Part shown: in pieces, positions 43,294 through 53,138 of the stretch
Numbering within the stretch: the stretch's first letter is position 1
Layout of the letters: the number at the start of each line of letters is the position of its first letter
Assembly: GCF_000821245.2 (NCBI RefSeq)
Contig: NZ_LN611424.1
Span: 127,316 to 191,315, forward strand
From: Virgibacillus senegalensis
Lineage (GTDB): Bacteria > Bacillota > Bacilli > Bacillales > Amphibacillaceae
DNA length: 64,000 nucleotides
Reading direction: 5' to 3'
Position numbers and translations under genes: made by a program
Notes under the pieces: model-generated
The model's database searches: none
What the model was told of the DNA's origin: nothing
The model's input: the letters and a program-made list of their open reading frames with translations, nothing else

Positions 43294-45003
43294 TTGAGTG
43301 TAGAAGCTATTACGATAATCATGGTACTGATCACCTTTGGACTCTATACAGGGATTGGCTGGTGGTCGCGGGTAAAGGATACGTCCAGCTTTTATGTGGC
43401 AGGGCAAAATGTTCCTACGGTGGCCAATGGAGCGGCAATTGCTGCGGATTGGATGTCTGCTGCTTCGTTTATTTCCATGGCCGGACTTGTTGCGTTTTTA
43501 GGATATGACGGAACGATTTATTTGATGGGATGGACTGGTGGATATGTACTTTTGGCCTTACTATTGGCCCCATACTTAAGGAAGTTCGGAAAATTTACCG
43601 TGCCCGATTTTATCGGAGACCGTTTTTATTCCAGCTCAGCCCGGACGGTTGCTGCAATTGCGACCATCTTTATTTCTTTGACTTACATTTCCGGTCAAAT
43701 GCGAGGGGTCGGAATTGTATTTAGTCGATACTTACAGGTTGATATTATTGTTGGCGTTTTAATCGGAATGGCCATTGTCGGCTTCTTCGCCCTTCTTGGA
43801 GGGATGAAAGGGATCACCTGGACACAAGCTACTCAATATTTTGTCATCATCATTGCTTTTTTAATCCCCGCTATCGCTATTTCACTTCAGTTAACGGGGA
43901 ATCCCGTTCCACAGCTTGCACTTACGGGCAGTGATATCGTGGATCGATTGACTACTCTGCAAATCGATTTAGGGATGACAGAGTACATGGCTCCATTCAC
44001 GGATTTGTCCTTGCTCAATGTATTCATGATTACATTGGCATTAATGGCCGGAACGGCTGGACTGCCACACGTAATTGTTCGTTTCTATACGGTTAAAAAT
44101 GTCCGGGCTGCCCGGTGGTCGGCAGTATGGGCTATTATATTTATCGCGTTGCTCTATTTAACTGCACCTGCTGTTGGCGCGTTTGCCAAGTATAATCTGA
44201 TTAATACCATCGCCGACCAGCCGCTGGAAGAAGTGCAAGAGATCGACTGGGTAAATAAATGGGAAACGACCGGCTTATTACAATTTAATGACTTAAATAG
44301 CGATGGCATCGTTAATTTTTCGGAAGGGGAAGCAGACAACGAGGTTGTCATTGATGGGGACATCATCGTTCTGTCTACGCCTGAAGTCGCCAATTTAGCG
44401 CCGTTTATCATCGCCCTGGTGGCAACAGGCGGTTTAGCGGCAGCCTTATCGACCGCGTCAGGATTGTTGATCACCATGTCGAGTGCGGTCTCTCACGATA
44501 TTTACTACCGGATTTTTAATAAAGAAGCTTCGGAAAAACAAAGACTGCGGGTTGGGCGTCTCACCTTATTGGTCGCTCTGTTGATTGCCGCCTATGTTGG
44601 GATCAATCCGCCAGGGTTCGCAGGGGAAGTCGTTGCCTTGGCATTCGGTTTAGGTGCAGCGAGTCTCTTCCCGGTTATCCTACTTGGAATATTTGATAAA
44701 CGAATGAATAAAGAGGGGGCGATTGCCGGGATTCTTACAGGCTTGATTTTTACCCTTGTGATGATCGGCCTTATTCTCTCGGAGTCCATATTCGGAACCG
44801 ATGGCGCAATCTTGAACAGCTTCTTTGGTATCAATGCTCAAGGGGTTGGTGTTATCGGTATGCTTCTAAACTTCATCGTGAGCTTTATCGTGTCGCGCAA
44901 TACACCGGCACCTCCAGTGGAAATCCAGCAGCTGATAGAAAGTGTCCGGGCACCTGAAATGGACAGCGAGCTGGAAATTGCAGCCACAAAAGAAGATAAC
45001 TAG
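43294..45003 (+). CDS. Sodium:solute symporter (VC2705/ActP-like)
   Basis: A 569-residue SSS-family protein with about 13 membrane helices. It starts at TTG 43294, 8 nt after GGGAGG. It shows DTSSFYVAGQNVPTVANGAA, ATQYFVIIIAFLIPAIAI, a GTAGLPHVIVRFYT helix and an inserted Ca-loop-like DLNSDGIVNFSEGE in the long periplasmic-side loop (about residues 330-345). Its DUF4212 partner lies upstream. Relatives take up acetate and other short monocarboxylates with Na+. The upstream cre-like site fits this role. Confidence 0.87.
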   Translation: MSVEAITIIMVLITFGLYTGIGWWSRVKDTSSFYVAGQNVPTVANGAAIAADWMSAASFISMAGLVAFLGYDGTIYLMGWTGGYVLLALLLAPYLRKFGKFTVPDFIGDRFYSSSARTVAAIATIFISLTYISGQMRGVGIVFSRYLQVDIIVGVLIGMAIVGFFALLGGMKGITWTQATQYFVIIIAFLIPAIAISLQLTGNPVPQLALTGSDIVDRLTTLQIDLGMTEYMAPFTDLSLLNVFMITLALMAGTAGLPHVIVRFYTVKNVRAARWSAVWAIIFIALLYLTAPAVGAFAKYNLINTIADQPLEEVQEIDWVNKWETTGLLQFNDLNSDGIVNFSEGEADNEVVIDGDIIVLSTPEVANLAPFIIALVATGGLAAALSTASGLLITMSSAVSHDIYYRIFNKEASEKQRLRVGRLTLLVALLIAAYVGINPPGFAGEVVALAFGLGAASLFPVILLGIFDKRMNKEGAIAGILTGLIFTLVMIGLILSESIFGTDGAILNSFFGINAQGVGVIGMLLNFIVSFIVSRNTPAPPVEIQQLIESVRAPEMDSELEIAATKEDN

Positions 45004-45042
45004 TCAGGATTTGGTATTATTGGTGAGAAGGAGGCGGATACG

Positions 45043-45486
45043 TTGGATATAATCAATATCATCGCAAGTTCGGCGACAGTGCTCGTATGGTTTCATCCTA
45101 AGATGGGCTTGCAAACCTTTCGGAAAGTAATAGGCATTACGTTATTTTTGGAGCTGTTCTATTTAATCGGAGCATACTTATTAGACTGGCCTTTTCCCAC
45201 ACCACTGGTGCTCATCCAACTTTTTATTGTTACCGTATGGGGTGTTGTCCTGGGAATTGCATTTTCGCGTATCTGGCCATTGCCTTCTCACAAAGGGTTT
45301 GAACGCATCTTTCGTACATTCCTGGTGGTGATACCGGCACTGGGACTTGGAATGGGATTACAAGTGCTCTTGCAGGGTGCTCAGGCCACACAGGCTATTT
45401 ATCTGATTTTTGCATTGTCGGCATGGCTTGGATCTGGTCATTTTATTAGGAAAACAGTGACGAAGCAGTATAGTTTAGATGGCTAG
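45043..45486 (+). CDS. Four-helix membrane protein in the symporter operon
   Basis: A TTG start behind AAGGAGG. The 147-residue product has four or five membrane helices and no known motif. It lies 39 nt after the symporter and ahead of a common terminator, so it is probably part of the same transcript; an accessory role is inferred. Confidence 0.6.
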   Translation: MDIINIIASSATVLVWFHPKMGLQTFRKVIGITLFLELFYLIGAYLLDWPFPTPLVLIQLFIVTVWGVVLGIAFSRIWPLPSHKGFERIFRTFLVVIPALGLGMGLQVLLQGAQATQAIYLIFALSAWLGSGHFIRKTVTKQYSLDG

Positions 45487-45564
45487 GGTCATGATTATAC
45501 ACTTGAACTATAGTTGGAAGGCTATTTTAAAGTGACTGGAATAAAAAAGTAGGGGCAAAGCCTG

Positions 45565-45617
45565 AACCGAACGATGATTCGAATCTCTGAGTATTCGAAC
45601 TCGTTCGGTTTTTTTGC
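45565..45617 (+). terminator. Terminator of the symporter operon
   Basis: AACCGAACGA (45565-45574) pairs with TCGTTCGGTT (45601-45610), with further inner pairing TTCGAAT/ATTCGAA, followed by seven T. Confidence 0.88.
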
Positions 45618-45879
45618 GTTTTTTCAGGTGAATTAAAATTAATTTAATGGACAAAACCTTTCTAATTCGATTGTAATGAAAAAGTACATATCTTAAATAT
45701 GAATCTGTTTGAAAATATGACTAGCGCGGGAAAGCTATCGTAAAGGCAAATACCGACTTTAGAGAAGTCTACCGAAACGAATTAGAGAAAAAGGTAAAAG
45801 CATTTTGAATACTTACTTAATAGAATCTTTTAATCATAGTCAGGCCTGGCAGTTATAATTTATAAATATATCAAAAAAA
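45618..45879. other. Gene-free region
   Basis: No gene, repeat or regulatory site was recognised. Confidence 0.3.
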
Positions 45880-45882
45880 TAA

Positions 45883-45903
45883 GGGTTGCCATTAAAGGCA
45901 CCC
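45883..45903 (-). terminator. Terminator of the secreted protein gene
   Basis: On the reverse strand GGGTGCC-TTTAAT-GGCAACCC is followed by TTATTTTTTT, just beyond the stop at 45945. Confidence 0.75.
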
Positions 45904-45944
45904 TCCGAGATTAGATGAATCATATGTAATAGAAAACGGTACTA

Positions 45945-46598
45945 TCATATCTCATAAGCTGAATAACAAAAGCCTACTTGCCTCAACGCAGTTCCAGATC
46001 CTGCTTTGCTGCCGAATATGTTGTAAACATCAAAGCTTTTCCCTTGGTAGTCATCATAAGCCACTATTTGATAGTCATTTCCGTGAGTATTTACAGCATA
46101 ACTAGTTTCTCGTGACATTGATTTAGTAACATCAAAACCCACTCCCCCTGAAATCGTTCCAGAAGATACTCCTACATTTGCACTATAACTGTTCGATACA
46201 GAAGCAGTTTGTTTTAATGTTAAAACTCCATCTGCACCACCTGTGCCGGAGGTTCTGGCTTGGACAGAAGTACCACAAAGTTGGCCAATATTTCTTACAT
46301 TTTTAATGTTATAATACAGACCCTGAGGTTGTACGATTTTCTCATTCGCTTCAACTTCTTTATCTGCTTTTTCGGAGGAGACACGGACTACTTTGATTAA
46401 TTTGGCATCAGGAGTAGGTTTTTCCCATCCCATTTCTTTTATAAATTCTTCTGGATTATCAGGAGTGATGTCTTCCACTTTTGTATCTGGTGAAGATGCG
46501 GCAGTGACTGAAGATGTACTGAACATAAATACCATTGCAAATAAGCTGAGTAATGATAAAATTGAGAAAAATTTCTTCTTACTTAAAGAAAAACTCAT
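45945..46598 (-). CDS. Secreted protein with C-terminal beta domain, unknown
   Basis: A cleavable Sec signal (KKKFFSILSLLSLFAMVFMF, then VTAASS) precedes a pro-like helical region (residues 35-90). A Ser/Gly/Thr-rich beta domain with two Cys follows (QLCGTSVQAR and GFCYSAYEI, possible disulfide). The alternating VSNSYSANVGVSSGTISGGV pattern looks like amphipathic strands of pore-forming or lectin-like proteins. AGGAAGG precedes the ATG. Toxin or bacteriocin-like function is possible but unproven. Confidence 0.65.
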   Translation of the reverse strand: MSFSLSKKKFFSILSLLSLFAMVFMFSTSSVTAASSPDTKVEDITPDNPEEFIKEMGWEKPTPDAKLIKVVRVSSEKADKEVEANEKIVQPQGLYYNIKNVRNIGQLCGTSVQARTSGTGGADGVLTLKQTASVSNSYSANVGVSSGTISGGVGFDVTKSMSRETSYAVNTHGNDYQIVAYDDYQGKSFDVYNIFGSKAGSGTALRQVGFCYSAYEI

Positions 46599-46741
46599 AA
46601 ACTATCCTTCCTTTCTGTAAAATATTGTTACAAATTAATTGTAAATTACTAGGATATGGATTTCAACCCCATAAAAGGTTAAAAATGGGTTTTGATTTGT
46701 TAATTAGACATGTACAATTATCCGTAGAGGAGGATGATAGA

Positions 46742-46978
46742 ATGCAAAAAACATATATTGGTTTAGCCTTTTTATTATTAAGTGCTATTATTTATGGATC
46801 GACTTTAATAGCAGCTTCTAATTATTCTTACGTATTATTGGAAAATGGATGGAACGGCCAAATTGGTATTTTCGGTACTGCATTAAAAGAGGTTGGAACC
46901 ATTCCTATAATAATAGCAATTTTGTTAGGGGTTATAGGTGTGGTGTTAATATTAAAAGCATATATAAACAAACAGTAA
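46742..46978 (+). CDS. Small two-helix membrane protein
   Basis: ATG 46742 lies 9 nt after GAGGAGG; the longer frame upstream has no ribosome site. The 78-residue product has an N-terminal helix (IGLAFLLLSAIIYGS) and a C-terminal helix (IPIIIAILLGVIGVVLIL). Unknown function. Confidence 0.6.
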   Translation: MQKTYIGLAFLLLSAIIYGSTLIAASNYSYVLLENGWNGQIGIFGTALKEVGTIPIIIAILLGVIGVVLILKAYINKQ

Positions 46979-47005
46979 TAGAATTTTAAATATGATAGAA
47001 ATTTT

Positions 47006-47060
47006 AATCCTAAAATAGAGGACATTACGTTAGGTTCGTAATGTCCTCTATTTTAGGATT
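47006..47060. terminator. 24-bp perfect hairpin, bidirectional terminator
   Basis: The 24-base arm at 47006-47029 is perfectly complementary to 47037-47060 around a 7-base loop (TTAGGTT) and is followed by TTTCTTT. The stem is long and perfect for a simple terminator; it follows the small membrane protein gene. Confidence 0.75.
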
Positions 47061-47233
47061 TTTCTTTCCCTCACTGCATCATGAAGTTGAGCGACCTATT
47101 CGGAATACAATTGATGAATTATTGAGAAGTGATGAAGAACTGAAGAAAAAAGTGATAAACGATAGCAGGCAATTGGCTTATCCGAAACTGAAGGAGTTTG
47201 ACATCGTATTTTTAAATGGAGGCCGTTCTTTTG

Positions 47234-47365
47234 GTGATTAAGTTGGTAGTTACCCTTTTGAATAAGGTAGCGGGATGGGACTTGTCCTTGTATGGCGGGT
47301 TCTTTTTATGGAATTTCGGACCACTCATCCTCATGGTCGGGGAGGAATCGGTTCCGGTACGGTGA
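47234..47365 (+). CDS. Possible 43-residue membrane peptide or gene fragment
   Basis: GTG follows GGAGG by 10 nt. The product VIKLVVTLLNKVAGWDLSLY then GGFFLWNFGPLILMV has one or two hydrophobic helices. It could be a decayed membrane protein gene, since the upstream frame 47041-47241 also looks partly coding. Confidence 0.3.
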   Translation: MIKLVVTLLNKVAGWDLSLYGGFFLWNFGPLILMVGEESVPVR

Positions 47366-47405
47366 AAGAGAAGTACAAAGAAGATTAAAACAGGTAAATA
47401 AAACG

Positions 47406-47443
47406 ACGGCCTTGTCCCTGTTGGTAGGAGGGGGCAAGGCCGT
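47406..47443 (-). terminator. Terminator of the chemotaxis gene
   Basis: ACGGCCTTGTCCC and GGGGCAAGGCCGT form a GC-rich stem; on the reverse strand it is followed by CGTTTTATTT. Confidence 0.75.
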
Positions 47444-47467
47444 TTCTCCTGTGAAAGAATTCCCGTT

Positions 47468-48931
47468 TTAAAAAAGATTGGCAAGATTTTGCGTGGCTTT
47501 ATTGGTATTTTGAATTAATTGGGCAAGCTGTTCTTTATTTTCGGTTTGCGATTGGACAGTTGCCGAAATTTCTTCAAGCGAAGCGGAGGCTTGTTGTAAG
47601 ATGGAAGCAAATTCGCTTACCGCTCCTTCAATAGAGCCGGTTTCTTGATCGATATGTTTCGCGACGGTACTAAATGAGTGGATTTCCTGTTTCAAATTAG
47701 CAATCGACTTTTCAATCGATTCAAAGATTGCTTTGTTTTTGATCGTTCCTTCGATATTTTCATCCATTTTTCTCGCGACATTACTCATTTGGTCTTGTGT
47801 ATCGAGATTGTTCGAATGAATTTCATTCAGTGTAGTAGAAATCTGGACAGCGGTTGTATCTGTTGTTTCAGCAAGTTTCCGGATTTCCTCGGCTACTACG
47901 GAGAACCCTTTCCCGGCTTCCCCAGCCCTTGCCGCCTCGATCGATGCATTCAAGGCAAGTAGGTTCGTTTGAGAAGTAATCTCCTGGATAGCCTGGATGG
48001 ACCCTAAAGAAGACTCGATATTCCCGCTCAGTTGCTGCATATTCTTTTCCGTTAAATTGATGAACTGTTTGAATTCGTCCATTTGGTCACTCAGTAGTTG
48101 TGACTGTGAGCGACCTATATCGATTTGAGTCGTCATATGAGTGGTCGAGTCGATAATTTGATCCACTCGGCCATTCATCACGTCCACTTGTTTTGCGGTG
48201 CTTTCTATCGCATTTGTTATATCGGCGATGGCATTTTCCTGTGACTGTGTTCCCGACGCCATCTCTTGAAGCGCCATGTTGATTTCCTGGGTCACTGCTT
48301 TCTCTTCTTCCGATTGTCCTTCTATCTTAAGCATATTTGCTGCAATGACTTCCGAGTTATCTGCTAACGCAACACGCTGTGCTTCTTCCTTTTCCAGTTT
48401 TTCTGCCATTGCAATCTGGGTGGAGCTGAGGTTCTTTTCCAGGTTGCCCATGATTTTTTGCTGGAAAAACAGAACAATGACAGCTAAAGAAAACAGCAGC
48501 AAATAGGTGCCTATATCGGATGAATAGACATCTCCGTTTAAAGTAAAAGCGAAAATGAGCAACCCGACTCCGAAAACCGTACCGATGGCATAGAGGATCA
48601 GATTCATATAAAGGGCGGAACAAATCAACAAAAAGTAAATCAAGGAAAGGTTGTTTTCCGAGGGGCTGACAATGATAATCGCTCCCAAAAGCACCCCCAA
48701 ACCAATTATCGACAAATAAGCTAATTGCTTCGTCAGACGCTTGGTTAAATTCAAGAAAGCGACAACGGCACATAGTATTCCGCCGCCGATAGCAATGGTC
48801 AAAATAAGTTCCAGTGGTTTTCCTAAACTCATCTCCACCACTATGCCTAAGATAACCGATAGGATCAGCATCATTAAGATGACGTTATTCTTTTTTCTCA
48901 AGGTTTTAAGATTTAATTCTTCGATGGACAT
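47468..48931 (-). CDS. Methyl-accepting chemotaxis protein without extracellular sensor
   Basis: Six N-terminal membrane helices (residues 18-160) with very short loops are followed directly by a signalling coiled coil with the conserved hairpin tip ([20 protein letters not shown]). The start is ATG 48931, 7 nt after AAGGAG. With no periplasmic domain it probably senses a membrane-level cue. It would signal to CheA/CheW encoded elsewhere. Confidence 0.9.
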   Translation of the reverse strand: MSIEELNLKTLRKKNNVILMMLILSVILGIVVEMSLGKPLELILTIAIGGGILCAVVAFLNLTKRLTKQLAYLSIIGLGVLLGAIIIVSPSENNLSLIYFLLICSALYMNLILYAIGTVFGVGLLIFAFTLNGDVYSSDIGTYLLLFSLAVIVLFFQQKIMGNLEKNLSSTQIAMAEKLEKEEAQRVALADNSEVIAANMLKIEGQSEEEKAVTQEINMALQEMASGTQSQENAIADITNAIESTAKQVDVMNGRVDQIIDSTTHMTTQIDIGRSQSQLLSDQMDEFKQFINLTEKNMQQLSGNIESSLGSIQAIQEITSQTNLLALNASIEAARAGEAGKGFSVVAEEIRKLAETTDTTAVQISTTLNEIHSNNLDTQDQMSNVARKMDENIEGTIKNKAIFESIEKSIANLKQEIHSFSTVAKHIDQETGSIEGAVSEFASILQQASASLEEISATVQSQTENKEQLAQLIQNTNKATQNLANLF

Positions 48932-49109
48932 TCCCATTCTCCTTCGTTCTTTTATACTATAATAGTAGCAGAAAAATAAAAAAAAGCACGTATTTTCAGG
49001 TATTTAGAACTATTTATGGCAAACAGAGTTGAAGGAGGCTGTCCTCGTTTAATGATAATGGTGGCCTAGCTAAAGGTTCCAGAGGCTTTAATAAGAAAAA
49101 AGCAAAAAA

Positions 49110-49140
49110 ATAAAGCGAAGGTGCCGAGCCTTCACTTTAA
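49110..49140 (-). terminator. Terminator downstream of a small reverse ORF
   Basis: On the reverse strand AAAGTGAAGG-CTCGGCA-CCTTCGCTTT is followed by ATTTTTTT. Its presence supports a transcript on this strand. Confidence 0.65.
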
Positions 49141-49167
49141 TCTGTAGCTTATTTTCTATCCTGCGTG

Positions 49168-49404
49168 CTATCGCAGTTCTTTAATATCTTCATCGGACAA
49201 GTCCTCATCCTCCATAAACTGGACGCAGAAGAACGAATAGTTATGGAAGCGACTGATTAATGATCGTTTACAAGGGGTATTTACAAGGGACAGTCGGTAG
49301 AAAGTGCCTGTAATGTTCAGGTTCAGTCCTACGTGGCGTTTGTGGTGTTTCCTGTTAACTCCTTGCAGGAAATTCGGTTGTATATGGAGAAAAAGGGAAG
49401 ACAA
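49168..49404 (-). CDS. Possible small protein, start unclear
   Basis: The reverse frame has a plausible coding C-terminus (RFHNYSFFCVQFMEDEDLSD, then EDIKEL) and a terminator just after its stop. The N-terminal part is less convincing, and the AAGGAG at about 49365 has no ordinary start codon at the right spacing. Not recognised. Confidence 0.35.
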   Translation of the reverse strand: MSSLFLHIQPNFLQGVNRKHHKRHVGLNLNITGTFYRLSLVNTPCKRSLISRFHNYSFFCVQFMEDEDLSDEDIKELR

Positions 49405-49490
49405 GACTTAATTGCAAACACAAGGGCTCAATGGCTCCTTATTAGTACTTTCAAAAGCAAGGCGGAGCATCGAAAGGGGAATTATTCGTT

Positions 49491-51422
49491 TTGAACACCA
49501 AATACTTAGATTTACTAGCCCAGAAATATAACAGTGAAGAAAAAGTAGTTACAGAGATAATCAACCTGGAGGCAATCCTCAATCTTCCAAAGGGGACAGA
49601 GCACTTTGTCAGCGATTTGCACGGTGAATACCAAGCCTTCCAGCACGTATTAAGGAATGGCTCCGGCAAAGTGAAAGAGAAAATAAACGATCTGTTTGCA
49701 GAGGAGTTATCAGAGGAAGAAATCAATGAATTCGCGACCTTGGTCTACTATCCGGAAGAAAAGATAAAGCTAATCAAAAATAACTTCCAAAATCGACAAG
49801 AGTTAAATGAATGGTACACGCAAACGATCCGGAATATGATTGAGCTTATCTCATACGCTTCCTCCAAATATACGCGCTCAAAGCTCCGCAAAGCATTGCC
49901 TGAACAATTTGTTTATATTATTGAAGAACTGTTGTATAAGACAGATGAATTCACCAACAAGAAGGAATATTATACCAAGATCGTCCAGCAAATTATAACA
50001 CTTGGACAAGCTGATAAGTTGATCATCGGGCTTGCTTACACGACGCAAAGGCTTGTCGTCGATCACCTTCATGTTGTAGGGGATATCTATGACCGTGGAC
50101 CGGAGCCGGATAAAATCATGGAAACCCTGATTAATTATCATTCCATCGACATTCAATGGGGCAACCATGATGTGTTGTGGCTGGGAGCCTTTGCCGGATC
50201 AAAGGTTTGCCTCGCCAATATTATTCGGATTTGTGCCCGTTATAACAATTTAAACATCATCGAGGATGCATATGGCATCAATCTTCGTCCGCTTCTCAAC
50301 CTTGCTGAGAAATATTACGATGACAACCCTGCTTTCCGGCCTAAAAAGCAGGCGGATGAAAAGCTGTCCGATTATGAACAATGGCAAATAACGAAAATCC
50401 ACCAGGCGATTGCCATGATTCAGTTCAAGCTCGAAAGCCCGATTATCAAAAGGCGTCCGTACTTTAACATGTCCGACCGGCTGCTGCTGGAGAAAATCGA
50501 TTATGACAAAAACGAAGTGACGATTCACGGGGAAACCTATAAAATCGAAAATCCATGCTTTGCCACGATTAATCCGGAAAATCCGGAGGAGCTGTTAGAA
50601 GAAGAAGCGGAAGTGATGGATCGTCTGCTTTTCTCCGTCCAGCATTCGGAAAAACTGGCGAGACACATGAAATTCCTGATGAAAAAAGGCAGCCTTTATT
50701 TGAAGTATAATGGCAACCTGCTAATTCATGGCTGCATTCCTTTAGATGAAGAGGGAAACATGGAAAGCATGACGATTGAAGGGAAAAGCTATAAAGGTCG
50801 GGAATTGTTCGATGTATTTGAGCGCCATTTACGCTATTCCTTTGCACACCCGGATCAAACCGACGATTTGGCAACAGATATGGTCTGGTATTTGTGGACA
50901 GGAGAATCCTCCTCTTTGTTCGGTAAAAGGGAAATGACTACCTTCGAACGCTATTTCATCAAGGATAAAAAGACCCACAAAGAGCGGAAAAATCCTTACT
51001 ACCATTTACGGGAACAGGAAGAAATCTGCCGGAAAATCCTTGAGGAATTCGATATGGATCCGGATCAGGGACATATAATCAATGGACATACCCCGGTAAA
51101 AGAAATTGAAGGGGAAGATCCGATTAAGGCAAATGGAAAGATGATTGTCATTGATGGAGGGTTTTCCAAGGCTTATCAGCCAACGACGGGAATCGCTGGG
51201 TACACCTTGTTGTATAACTCCTACGGGATGCAGCTCGTCGCCCACAAGCATTTTAATTCTAAAGAAGAAATCATGCAAAATGGAATGGATGTCCTGTCCG
51301 TAAAGCGACTGGTCGATAAGGAACTGGAAAGAAAGAAGGTCCGGGAGACAAACATCGGCAAAGAGTTACTACAGGAAGTATCGATTTTGAACGATCTGTT
51401 GGAATATCGGTATTTGAAATAA
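49491..51422 (+). CDS. fbp: Class III fructose-1,6-bisphosphatase
   Basis: A 643-residue protein of the Bacillus Fbp type. Metallophosphatase motifs are in order: [35 protein letters not shown] and INGHTPVKE. It hydrolyses fructose-1,6-bisphosphate to fructose-6-phosphate in gluconeogenesis. TTG is the start, with AAAGGGGA about 11 nt upstream. It is monocistronic. Confidence 0.95.
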   Translation: MNTKYLDLLAQKYNSEEKVVTEIINLEAILNLPKGTEHFVSDLHGEYQAFQHVLRNGSGKVKEKINDLFAEELSEEEINEFATLVYYPEEKIKLIKNNFQNRQELNEWYTQTIRNMIELISYASSKYTRSKLRKALPEQFVYIIEELLYKTDEFTNKKEYYTKIVQQIITLGQADKLIIGLAYTTQRLVVDHLHVVGDIYDRGPEPDKIMETLINYHSIDIQWGNHDVLWLGAFAGSKVCLANIIRICARYNNLNIIEDAYGINLRPLLNLAEKYYDDNPAFRPKKQADEKLSDYEQWQITKIHQAIAMIQFKLESPIIKRRPYFNMSDRLLLEKIDYDKNEVTIHGETYKIENPCFATINPENPEELLEEEAEVMDRLLFSVQHSEKLARHMKFLMKKGSLYLKYNGNLLIHGCIPLDEEGNMESMTIEGKSYKGRELFDVFERHLRYSFAHPDQTDDLATDMVWYLWTGESSSLFGKREMTTFERYFIKDKKTHKERKNPYYHLREQEEICRKILEEFDMDPDQGHIINGHTPVKEIEGEDPIKANGKMIVIDGGFSKAYQPTTGIAGYTLLYNSYGMQLVAHKHFNSKEEIMQNGMDVLSVKRLVDKELERKKVRETNIGKELLQEVSILNDLLEYRYLK

Positions 51423-51501
51423 AAATTGTATAGGTCCGAAAACCCCCCTTTTTTGAAGAGGCCACTGAAAAACTGAAGGTCTTTGAAAAGTAGAATTTTA
51501 A

Positions 51502-51547
51502 AAAAAGCGGTCTGTATGGAATCTGATTTCCATACAGACCGCTTTTT
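51502..51547. terminator. 20-bp perfect hairpin
   Basis: The 20-base arm 51502-51521 is perfectly complementary to 51528-51547 around TCTGAT, with poly-A and poly-T ends, so it can terminate in both directions and serve fbp. Confidence 0.8.
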
Positions 51548-51672
51548 ATCTAAGATAATTGACGGTCTATCATCGAATCCCTCCCCATTATGTATTCCTT
51601 TCATTGTACAAGGAAAGAGTGACTTTCTTTTAGAATTCAAAGTACCCTCTGTTGATTCTACGATGAGTATTA

Positions 51673-51773
51673 GGTGGTGACCCTTGCGGGAACAGCGCGA
51701 GCCGAAGATCCACTTGGTTAAGTGATCTTCTTGACCAAGTTAGCTGAGGCCGTGCCCGCGGCAAGCATCCACC
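51673..51773. repeat. Bacillaceae extragenic palindrome (bcr-like), copy 1
   Basis: GGTGG...CCACC ends enclose CTTGCGGG/CCCGCGGCAAG arms and an inner hairpin GAAGATCCACTT...AAGTGATCTTC. The central GAGCCGAAGATC / GCTGAGGCCGTGCCCGC wording is shared with the copy at 57045-57156. Confidence 0.65.
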
Positions 51774-51986
51774 GATAAGCGATTCGTGAGAATCAACAAC
51801 AACCTTTAAAATCTCTTCTGGATAGAAAGGACTTTTTCAGTGGCCTCTTTTTGAAAGGGGTTTTTGTTTATGGTGAAGAAATAGAAATGATGGAGAAGTG
51901 ATGAGTTAGGAGATATGGCTTGTTTTAAAATTCCTCCGAAGGGATATACAATCTAAAGAAATGGGAACAAAAGGAGGAATGGATGC

Positions 51987-52973
51987 ATGAAATCACTAGA
52001 AGAAGCATTAAATCATAAAGTTGGGCTAGGTACTGCACCTTTAGGCAATATGTTCCGGGAAGTGCCGGAAGAAGAAGCGCTAACTACCATCCAAACGGCT
52101 TGGGATCAGGGCGTGCGTTATTTTGACACAGCACCGTTCTATGGCTTCGGTTTGGCAGAAATGCGTGTTGGCGAGGTACTATCCCAGTATAATCGTGACG
52201 ACTATGTCATTAGTACCAAAGTGGGACGCTACGTCACGGAGGAAAAAGAGGAAAAAGAGGGCCTTTTCGAATATGCCCGGAACAACAAGATTGTCACCGA
52301 TTATACGGAGGAAGCGACGAAGCGGTCGATAGAACAGAGTTTGGAACGGCTGAAGACCGATCGTTTAGATATGGTATTTGTTCACGATGTTTCTCCTGAC
52401 TTTCATGGGGAGGAGTGGACAGCAAAGTTTGAAGAGGCACGAAAAGGCGCTTTTCGCGTCCTGACGCAGCTTCGTGAAGAAGGAGTTATCCGCTCGTGGG
52501 GACTAGGGGTCAACACGACAGAGCCGATCGAATTGGCGATGATGCTGGAGGAAACCCAGCCAGATGTATGTTTGTCGGCCACACAGTACACGCTTTTGCA
52601 ACATGAGCAAGGGTTGCAGCGGATGATGCCTACAGCAGAAAAGAAAGGCATCGATATTGTCGTCGGCAGCCCGTACAATTCTGGTGTATTGCTTGGCGGC
52701 GACCACTATAACTACGAAAAGGCAGGCCCCGAAATCTTGGAGCATGTAAACCAACTAAACAAAATTGGGGAAAAATACGATGTACCTTTAAAAGCGGCAG
52801 CTCTTCAGTTTTCTACTGCCCATCCTGCTGTCAAAGCAGTGATTCCCGGCTCTACGCATCCAGGCAGAATCAAAGAAGACATCCAGATGATTCAACGGGA
52901 TATTCCACAAGACTTCTGGAAGGAATTAGTGGAAAAAGGCTTTGTTTCCGAGAATGCTCCGTTGCCCGACTAA
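51987..52973 (+). CDS. Aldo/keto reductase (L-fucose/D-threo-aldose dehydrogenase-like)
   Basis: A 328-residue AKR barrel: VGLGTAPLGNMF, RYFDTAPFYGFGLAEMRVGE with the active-site Asp and Tyr, ISTKVGRY with Lys, FVHDVSP with His, and VIPGSTHPGRI for cofactor. This subgroup oxidises aldoses. AAAGGAGG precedes the ATG. It is monocistronic, followed by a terminator. Confidence 0.87.
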   Translation: MKSLEEALNHKVGLGTAPLGNMFREVPEEEALTTIQTAWDQGVRYFDTAPFYGFGLAEMRVGEVLSQYNRDDYVISTKVGRYVTEEKEEKEGLFEYARNNKIVTDYTEEATKRSIEQSLERLKTDRLDMVFVHDVSPDFHGEEWTAKFEEARKGAFRVLTQLREEGVIRSWGLGVNTTEPIELAMMLEETQPDVCLSATQYTLLQHEQGLQRMMPTAEKKGIDIVVGSPYNSGVLLGGDHYNYEKAGPEILEHVNQLNKIGEKYDVPLKAAALQFSTAHPAVKAVIPGSTHPGRIKEDIQMIQRDIPQDFWKELVEKGFVSENAPLPD

Positions 52974-53019
52974 AAGGGCAACAATAGGCAGCATGACGTT
53001 TCTAAATAGGTTTTTAAAA

Positions 53020-53050
53020 AAGGAGCCCTGGATTTGGGCTCCTTCCTTTT
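53020..53050 (+). terminator. Terminator of the aldo/keto reductase gene
   Basis: AAGGAGCCC-TGGATTT-GGGCTCCTT followed by CCTTTTT. Confidence 0.88.
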
Positions 53051-53138
53051 TGCGCGGGTATCTTAACGATAGGGATTTCCGGGAATCTTGCATTCCAGTC
53101 TCCCCAAAGTTCCCTCAAGGACGCTAAGAGGTGTCACA

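Larger units (their letters stand above)
51440..51866. mobile_element. MITE-like element with terminal inverted repeats
   Basis: AAGAGGCCACTGAAAAA (51456-51472) is exactly inverted at 51833-51849, and flanking AAAACCCC/GGGGTTTT-like tracts extend the similarity outward. The roughly 400-bp interior carries no gene but has two strong palindromes (51502-51547 and 51673-51773). The ends resemble those left by IS1182-type elements in Bacillaceae; that attribution is from memory and uncertain. Confidence 0.5.
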
